This document shows, in pieces, positions 59,901-64,000 of a DNA stretch of 64,000 nucleotides; the first letter of the stretch is position 1; the number at the start of each line of letters is the position of its first letter. Location of the stretch: positions 11,552,864 to 11,616,863 of the forward strand of contig CM068581.1 of NCBI GenBank assembly GCA_035048485.1, written 5' to 3'. A program made the translations under genes and the position numbers. The notes under the pieces are model-generated. The model searched no databases. It was not told where the DNA came from and was given only the letters and a program-made list of their open reading frames with translations. The DNA comes from Pteria penguin. Its lineage: Eukaryota; Mollusca; Bivalvia; Pterioida; Pteriidae.

Positions 59901-61194
59901 TTACAAGTATCATAAAGTTAGAAAAGCCTTCGAAAATTGTTTTCGGTTCTATTCATAACTTTTATCAAAATTCGTAAATATTACTTTGTATTCAAAGAAA
60001 TTTCCCATCCCAGTTTCTACGGTGATCTTGTGTACAAACTTAAAAGGGTCTAAGGTTCCAAGAAGTTTATTTCGTCGGATTCCAAAATAGTGAAAAGCCT
60101 TCGTGATCTACAATAAGAGACTCGGAGATTGTCAAAAGGACAGTCATTCTTGTATTGACCCTTTCTAATCTCTTATATAGAGATTTTTACTTGAACCTGT
60201 ACCCTGACTAACAGGTGGGTGGGGCTATGAGGTGGGCCTTGTTGAAATCTCATTACCTCTTACTGTTAATTGGGACACTTACAGATCCAGGGACTGAGCT
60301 CGCTTCCAGATCGGCAGAGCACAGTTTACTCATGTTGATGTCGACTTATACATTTTTAATATCTTGGTCTTACTCAGCATTACTATACATAGTATTAACG
60401 CTCAGAAAGATACATACTGCTGCAATACAACTTACAAGATTGCAGATCAATTGCATGTTAAGAATAATTTAATGAAAACAATTTAGTGAATTAAGATAAC
60501 GACCTATGAAACAATTATGATCGGCCATAAAAGTGGGGGAGGGGTAGGCCCCCTGCAATGAATGTGATATCACACATGGGATGAAAGTGATATAATACAT
60601 AGGATGAAAGTGGTATCCGAAACGTGATAAAGGTGGTATTATACATGGGATGGAACTGGTACCAGACATGAGATTAAAGTGGTATCATAAAGGGAATGAA
60701 AGTGATATCATACACGATATAATTGTTATCACACATGAGATGAATGTTGTATCACGCATGACATGAATGCTGTATCACACATGAGATGAATGCTGTATCA
60801 CACATGGGATGAATGCTGTATCACACATGAGATGAATGCTGTATCACACATGAGATGAATGATATATCACACATGGGATGAATGCTGTATCACACATTGG
60901 ATGAATGCTGTATCACACATGAGATGAATGATGTATCACACTAAGCAGTGTCAATTTGTCAATTTAACAATACAATAAAACTGAAATAAAATGTTTCACG
61001 AGCTAAGCATTGCGATGATGTGAAGAATAGTTATTAGAACATTTGATAGTTATATAAAACACCATACCTTATAGAGAAATTATGTTTACGTATTTGCTCA
61101 ATTCTTCGGTCTGCTTCTGTTTTCCACTGTAAGTTTTGAGGGACGATAGTAAGAGAGGCATCATCGACGAGGAAGTCAATCCCAGGATCTGGTC
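42182..61194 (-). CDS. GH10 endo-1,4-beta-xylanase-like enzyme, nine exons, 5' end outside window
   Basis: Exons on the - strand: 61068-61194, 53607-53652, 52698-52856, 51520-51575, 45311-45448, 44673-44844, 44394-44501, 42567-42779 and 42182-42415 (stop TAA at 42182-42184). Every junction has AG and GT, and all phases close, giving 416 residues. Landmarks in order: IDFLVDDASL, the end of a CBM4/9-type carbohydrate-binding module; KHEFGFGSV; FFNWATVGDFKW; VRGHNMFWG, the substrate-binding loop; HWDVNNELLHG with the acid/base Glu; LGVQSHF; LPIWVTEMTV with the nucleophile Glu; SHPSVRGVILWGFWDENG; and a C-terminal segment with GYLGDYDVIV typical of animal GH10. Both catalytic residues are intact, so the enzyme is probably active on beta-1,4-xylan or a related glucan and secreted into the gut. 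Signal peptide and CBM should lie right of the window. One donor, 'gttcgt' after 45311, is weak. Introns contain two LINEs, SINEs and many minisatellites. Confidence 0.92.
43084..44305. repeat. About 57-bp minisatellite in GH10 intron
   Basis: The unit contains 'attgtggagctagtgttatt' followed by ttagcccggttctgatactgtg. About 21 units with many short deletions. It lies between the exons ending at 44394 and starting at 42779, and fills nearly the whole intron. Confidence 0.93.
44908..45046. repeat. 17-bp tandem repeat, 8 near-perfect copies
   Basis: 'ccattattccacatata' is repeated without visible change, indicating a very young expansion. It lies between GH10 exons 44673-44844 and 45311-45448. 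Confidence 0.96.
45530..46215. repeat. 45-bp minisatellite, about 14 copies
   Basis: The unit contains 'gagagtaatgtattttgaca' followed by tgcctaagttaagaacatac. It starts about 80 bp into the intron upstream of exon 45311-45448. ORFs on both strands across it are fortuitous. Confidence 0.92.
46391..46575. repeat. Poly-C/poly-A tracts followed by (CA)n microsatellite
   Basis: Alternating C and A homopolymer runs (46398-46507) lead into an uninterrupted dinucleotide CA array of about 27 repeats (about 46520-46573). The C-run lengths are likely to be error-prone. Confidence 0.95.
46711..47001. repeat. 40-bp minisatellite, left part, split by a LINE
   Basis: The unit contains 'acctatgcaacgaacccacc' followed by cgaagtagtgagggac. 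About seven copies occur here. Two more copies at 51189-51262 continue the array after the LINE insertion. Confidence 0.9.
47087..47259 (-). mobile_element. tRNA-derived SINE inserted in LINE ORF1
   Basis: Read on the - strand it has a box A-like 'tggtgtagtggttaagcgct' near its 5' end and a perfect box B 'gggttcgattcccg' (47195-47208 on the + strand), then a unique body and a (CCAA)n tail, which appears as ggttggttggtt at 47085-47097. It is flanked by a perfect 13-bp target duplication 'ctcaaaggtacgg' at 47074-47086 and 47260-47272. Removing it rejoins the LINE ORF1 reading frame. It is not a functional tRNA: no anticodon arm is kept. Confidence 0.9.
47560..50944 (+). pseudogene. LINE copy 1 ORF2: endonuclease, reverse transcriptase, Cys cluster
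   Basis: Fragments in several frames. The endonuclease N-terminus (47568-47906) has LTECWIE and GGGMAVCIRNN; a microsatellite (AT)n at 47872-47901 breaks it. The next piece (48011-48361) has LVGDLNSK and VIDYVLST. The linker is at 48724-49134. RT (49376-50287, 303 codons) has DAQFGFRSSLGPTDAIFAL, FVDFKCAFDTVDR, a LQGEIISPLLFSLNVND block and the catalytic LLMYADDMVMLA. The C-terminal piece (50471-50944) has CPLCTLD and LKCPCYSHLR. At least four frameshifts or stops separate the pieces, so no functional protein can be made. Confidence 0.88.
51189..51262. repeat. 40-bp minisatellite, right part
   Basis: Two diverged copies (acctatacaac..., acctatgtaac...) continue the array at 46711-47001 on the other side of the LINE. 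Confidence 0.8.
51300..51462 (-). mobile_element. tRNA-derived SINE, second family
   Basis: On the - strand 'caggttggtccagtgccatc' resembles box A, and 'ccagggttcgatccctg' is box B (51382-51398 on the + strand). The region begins and ends with gagggacag and its complement. It sits only about 60 bp from GH10 exon 51520-51575, with a poly-C run (51461-51474) between. Boundaries are approximate and no target duplication was confirmed. Confidence 0.6.
51640..51790. repeat. AT-rich direct repeat, about 3-4 copies
   Basis: 'acatatagattatataatta' followed by tgtctacttaaat is repeated with small variations in the GH10 intron between exons 51520-51575 and 52698-52856. Confidence 0.75.
51826..52590. 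repeat. 23-bp minisatellite, about 33 copies
   Basis: The unit contains 'aaatgtcgttaatacacgtt' followed by ata. It is highly homogeneous, with variants ttata, ttgta and ttatga, and an internal block duplication: about 52070-52230 resembles 52250-52440. It fills the intron up to about 110 bp from exon 52698-52856. Confidence 0.96.
53653..54699. other. Intron sequence without recognised features
   Basis: Left part of the 7.4-kb GH10 intron, upstream of the exon at 53607. AT-rich sequence without a repeat array, RNA gene or exon that I can support. The 5' end of the following LINE may begin anywhere from about 54540. Confidence 0.5.
54793..55695 (+). pseudogene. LINE copy 2 ORF1: coiled coil plus RRM-like nucleic-acid-binding protein
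   Basis: The frame runs from 54793 (open back to about 54726 without Met) through an acidic/serine-rich N-terminus, a coiled coil (VTGKLERLETLETKVCMLD, then NDRIIELEEQNRATKMD) and an L1-ORF1-like domain (RDNLLFSGIAETPGET, KFDRVHRMNGPRSPRVIV). An in-frame TAG at 55093-55095 splits it. After about 55465 the conserved sequence (RSRELRGTRFYINEHFPAE, ARLVYNKLYINN) continues in another frame to a stop near 55695. ORF1 proteins of this type bind RNA and act as chaperones for target-primed reverse transcription. Confidence 0.85.
55698..56206 (+). pseudogene. LINE copy 2 ORF2 endonuclease, N-terminal part only
   Basis: APE-type endonuclease start: VATWNVNRGIDRKLQD, IFLSECWQ, then a TGA stop at 55938-55940, then DVYLCFAYIPHD and IVIAGDLNSRIG. 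It stops at 56206. The remaining part (the half with the IDYVLS-type motif in copy 1 and the linker, about 0.9 kb there) is missing, so the catalytic domain cannot be complete. Confidence 0.82.
56204..58318 (+). CDS. LINE copy 2 reverse transcriptase, 704-codon open frame
   Basis: The frame starts in the linker (THNPKEFHKIFNKKK) and runs through all RT blocks: AGKAIGIDHLFNEYF; LHKKGDPNDTNNYRGITL; SDAQFGFKPGFGTVDAIYAL; CCFVDYRKAFDSVNR (first catalytic Asp); LMQGEALSPFLFSMYVND; LFLLMYADDTVIL (catalytic YADD); and NIDKTKIVVFRNGG. It ends with a CCHC-like cluster, CHCC then ENEFHFVLECPLY. The first Met is not a natural start: in the parent element this would be ORF2 fused to the endonuclease. The RT is uninterrupted, so enzymatic capacity may remain, but the element lacks a complete endonuclease. 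Confidence 0.9.
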   Translation: MSYIRTHNPKEFHKIFNKKKCVQTQLSVEDFYTHFKDICNIDNADCHYNDVNDEHNESVFNELNVEISESEVNSVIKNLKAGKAIGIDHLFNEYFIRFKDSLLPILCKLFNCIFDSDTFPSTWSTGIAVPLHKKGDPNDTNNYRGITLISNLAKIFTSVLNYRLLNWSSENNVISDAQFGFKPGFGTVDAIYALQSLISVFLNSKKKLYCCFVDYRKAFDSVNRFKLFYKLARCGVTGKFLNIVKQLYANVKACVRYKCNLSEMFTCTNGLMQGEALSPFLFSMYVNDLETHLINNLCEPVYLRDLSLFLLMYADDTVILSESREGLQQHLNQLKVYCDEWDISVNIDKTKIVVFRNGGKLSNLDKWLYDGSVVEVVPSFNYLGMTLNYNGKYTTTQNVIAMQGRKCMFSILKICNENFLNVQTKLNVFDTYVSCVFNYACEVWGFHDGKNVEKIHMQFCKMILNVKRCTSNFMVYTELGRLPLSVIRKIRIIKYWLKLLKTCNCILRGLYNEMLLNVDAHDWLRNIRNVLCNSGFSDVWNNQYVLNDKYYLIVLKQRLTDMFLQERDSFMDISPKCFLYKYLIDNFSLQYYLRKSIPENLVSYITKFRLSSHKLNIEQDRYIRVERHNRVCHCCVLGHVENEFHFVLECPLYNDLRRLYIKPYFWSRPSMFKLVQLFSIENRKQLLNLGKFFKNASLLRSSVI
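58700..59043. mobile_element. TIR element of the CAGTGGCGGAT type, with a SINE inside
   Basis: The left end is 'cataagcggatctagaa'. The right end inverted is 'cattgtcggattttgagg'. Both are decayed forms of the terminus seen at 27781. Inner subterminal 'gggggattgcag' and its complement 'ctgcaatccctcc' extend the inverted repeat. The flanks are a 5-bp direct repeat 'ctgac' (58695-58699 and 59044-59048). The SINE at 58847-59005 lies between the arms. Confidence 0.6.
58847..59005 (+). mobile_element. SINE with tRNA-like head and conserved central domain
   Basis: 'ctggtgtggcctagttg' (box A-like) is followed closely by 'gcggttcgagtcccgctctg' (box B), so part of the tRNA head is deleted. Then come 'tgtcctgtctttcggatgag', 'cagtaaaatccgaagcccc' and 'ggcacgttaaagatccct', the conserved central domain found in many mollusc SINEs. 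The 3' half is missing, replaced by the poly-G of the surrounding TIR element. Confidence 0.7.
59340..60170 (+). mobile_element. Degraded Penelope-like retroelement fragment
   Basis: From about 59640 the + strand reads LYLDIYIKTINNKIRTNIYY, then HDDFGFPVVNFSSLDSY. After one or two frame breaks it continues with PSFGVYKIQLLRFASTC, TNVLDFHTK and YKYHKVRKAFEN. This is the pattern of the C-terminal part of a reverse-transcriptase protein abundant in bivalve and cnidarian genomes, which I believe to be Penelope-like. At 59372-59414 a conserved noncoding piece includes, on the - strand, a hammerhead-like core. Stops and frameshifts show it is dead. Boundaries and family are tentative. Confidence 0.5.
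60560..60945. repeat. 23-bp minisatellite, about 16 copies
   Basis: 'atgagatgaatgctgtatca' followed by cac is repeated. The left half (60560-60730) is more divergent (ggatgaaagtgatatcata forms). It ends about 120 bp before GH10 exon 61068-61194, just past its donor on the - strand. Confidence 0.9.
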
Positions 61195-61199
61195 CTTGG

Positions 61200-64000
61200 A
61201 TATAGACGATAGTCTTATTCCATACTACAAAATAGACGATAGTCTTATACCATACTACAAAATAGACGATAGTCTTATACCATACTACAAAACAGACGAT
61301 AGTCTTATACCATACTACAAAATGGACAGTAGTCTTATACCATACCACAAAATAGACGATAGTCTTATACTATACTACAAAATAGACGATAGTCTTATAC
61401 CATACTACAAAATAGACGATAGTCTTATACCATACCACAAAATAGACGACAGTCATACCATACCACAAAATAGACGATGGTCTTATACCATACTACAAAA
61501 TAGACGATAGTCTTGTATCATACTACAAAACAGACGATAGTCTTATACCATACAACAAAACAGACGATAGCCTTATACCATACAACAAAACAGACGATAG
61601 TCTTACACCATACAACAAAACAGACAATAGTCTTATACCATACTACAAAATAGAGGATAGTCTTATACCATACTACAAAATAGAGGATAGTCTTATACCA
61701 TACCAGAAAATAGACGATACTCTTATACCATATTACAAAATAGACGATAGTCTTATACCATACTACAAAATAGACTATAGTCTTATACCATTAAACAAAA
61801 AAGACGATAGTCTTATACCATACTACAAAATAGAGGATAGTCTTATACCATACTACAAAATAGAGGATAGTCTTATACCATACCAGAAAATAGACGATAC
61901 TCTTATACCATATTACAAAATAGACGATAGTCTTATACCATACTACAAAATAGACTATAGTCTTATACCATACAACAAAAAAGACGATAGTCTTATACCA
62001 TACTACAAAATAGACGATAGTCTTATACCATACCACAAAATAGACGATGGTCTTATACCATACTACAAAATAGACGATAGTCTTGTATCATACTACAAAA
62101 TAGACGATAGTCTTATACCATACAACAAAACAGACGATAGTCTTACACCATACAACAAAACAAACGATAGTCTTATAACATAATACAAAATAGAGGATAG
62201 TCTTATGCCATACTACAAAATAGAGGATAGCCTTATACCATACTACAAAATACACGATAGTCTTGTATCATACTACAAAACAGATGATAGTCTTATACCA
62301 TACAACAATACAGACGATAGTCTTACACCATACAACAAAACAGACGATAGTCTTATACCATAATACAAAATAGAGGATAGTCTTATACCATACTACAAAA
62401 TAGACGATAGTCTTATACCATACAACAAAACAGACCATAGTCTTATACCATACTACAAAATAGACGATAGTCTTATACCATACCACAAAATAGACGATGG
62501 TCTTATACCATACTACAAAATAGACGATAGTCTTGTATCATACCACAAAACAGACGATAGTCTTATACCATACAACAAAACAGACGATAGTCTTACACCA
62601 TACAACAAAACAGACGATACTCTTATACCATAATACAAAATAGAGGATAGTCTTATACCATACTACAAAATAGAGGATAGTCTTATACCATACTACAAAA
62701 TAGACGATAGTCTTATATCATACTACAAAACAGACGATAGTCTTATACCATACAACAAAACAGACGATAGTCTTATACCATACAACAAAACAGACGATAG
62801 TCTTACACCATACAACATAAAAGACGATAATCTTATACCATTCTACAAAATAGACGATAGTCTTATACCATACAACAAAACAGACGATAGTCTTATACCA
62901 TACAACAAAACAGACGATAGTCTTATACCATACTACAAAACAGACGATAGTCTTATACAATACTACAAAATAGACGATAGTCTTATACCATACAACAAAA
63001 TAGACGATAGTCTTATACCATACTACAAAAAAGACGATAGTCTTATACCATTCTACAAAGTAGACGATAGTCTTATACCATACAACAAAACAGACGATAG
63101 TCTTATAGCATACCACGAAATAGACGATAGTCTTATATCATACAACAAAACAGACGATAGTCTTATACCATACAACAAAACAGACGATAGTCCTATACCA
63201 TACAACAAAACAGACGATAGTCTTATACCATGCTACAAAACAGACGATAGTCTTATACCATACTACAAAATAGACGATAGTCTTATACCATACTACAAAA
63301 CAGACGATAGTCTTATACCATACTACAAAATAGACGATAGTCTTATACCATACAACAAAACAGACGATAGTCTCATACCATACTTTAAAATAGACGATAG
63401 TCTTATACCATACTACAAAACAGACCATAGTCTTACACCATACAACAAAACAGACGATACTCTTATACCATAATACAAAATAGAGGATAATCTTATACCA
63501 TACTAAAAAACAGACGATAGTCTTATACCATTCTACAAAATAGACGATAGTCTTATACCATACTACAAAACAGACGATAGTCTTACACCATACAACAAAA
63601 CAGACGATAGTCTTATACCATACAACAAAAGAGACGATAGTATTATACCATACAACAAAACAGACGATAGTCTCATACCATCCTTCAAAATAGACGATAG
63701 TCTTATACCATACTACAAAACAGACCATAGTCTTACACCATACAACAAAACAGACGATACTCTTATACCATAATACAAAATAGAGGATAGCCTTATACCA
63801 TACTACAAAACAGACGATAGTCTTATACCATTCTACAAAATAGACGATAGTCTTATACCATACTACAAAACAGACGATAGTCTTACACCATACAACAAAA
63901 CAGACGATACTCTTATACCATACTACAAAATAGAGGATAGTCTTATACCATACTACAAAACAGACGATAGTCTTATACCATACAACAAAACAGACGATAG
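61200..64000. repeat. 30-bp minisatellite, more than 90 copies, running off the window
   Basis: The unit contains 'gacgatagtcttataccata' followed by ctacaaaata. It begins six bases from the acceptor of GH10 exon 61068-61194 and continues to the last base. 30 bp is a multiple of three, so long frames (up to 196 codons) are open on the - strand: these are artefacts. Sub-blocks of about 180 bp recur (for example around 61640 and 61820). Confidence 0.97.

Noticed and set aside
61136..63728. Several 80-196 codon frames of VVWYKTIVYF-type repeats
   Set aside because: Translation of the 30-bp minisatellite upstream of a GH10 exon, with the same frame artefact.

Overview
This is a eukaryotic, AT-rich, intron-rich and extremely repeat-rich window, most likely from a bivalve or related mollusc. 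The grounds are spliced genes with GT-AG introns, an animal-type GH10 glycosidase, APE-type LINEs, tRNA-headed SINEs with the (CAAT)n tail common in molluscs, and dispersed repeats of the kind that fill bivalve introns. There are no bacterial operons, and most long open reading frames are artefacts of tandem repeats. Exons below were assembled by hand from splice sites, reading phase and family resemblance. Species assignment is inference.

Three host genes are visible. (1) At the left edge, on the + strand, are the last three coding exons (1689-7638) of a MAP kinase kinase 5 (MEK5)-like gene, whose penultimate intron carries a 4.9-kb, 36-bp minisatellite. (2) On the - strand, 29079-41661 encodes a cysteine-rich domain with the exact three-module, six-cysteine pattern of the PCSK9 C-terminal domain. 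One of its coding exons is split by a 5.7-kb insertion of a tandemly repeated TIR element with a 4-bp target duplication. (3) On the - strand, 42182-61194 holds nine exons of a GH10 endo-xylanase-like enzyme with both catalytic glutamates. Its 5' part (probably a carbohydrate-binding module) lies beyond the right edge.

Layout: 1-1331 dispersed repeat; 1689-7638 MEK5 3' end with the 36-bp array; 7.6-10.4 kb 3' flank and two small minisatellites; 10.5-25.3 kb one giant 41-bp array; 25.3-29.0 kb further tandem and dispersed repeats with a 612-bp TIR element; 29.1-41.7 kb PCSK9-like gene with intronic repeats, the 5.7-kb insertion and a 500-base assembly gap; 42.2-61.2 kb GH10 gene, whose introns hold two antisense LINEs (one with a SINE nested in it), more SINEs, a degraded Penelope-like fragment and seven minisatellites; 61.2-64.0 kb a 30-bp array running off the window. 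Tandem arrays make up roughly 45% of the bases.

The most notable observation is the exon-splitting insertion. Removing 35872-41605 (the element plus one copy of the target duplication) rejoins a 133-nt exon in frame and restores the 19-residue cysteine spacing of the PCSK9 family. The two - strand genes and the MEK5 gene show no obvious functional link.
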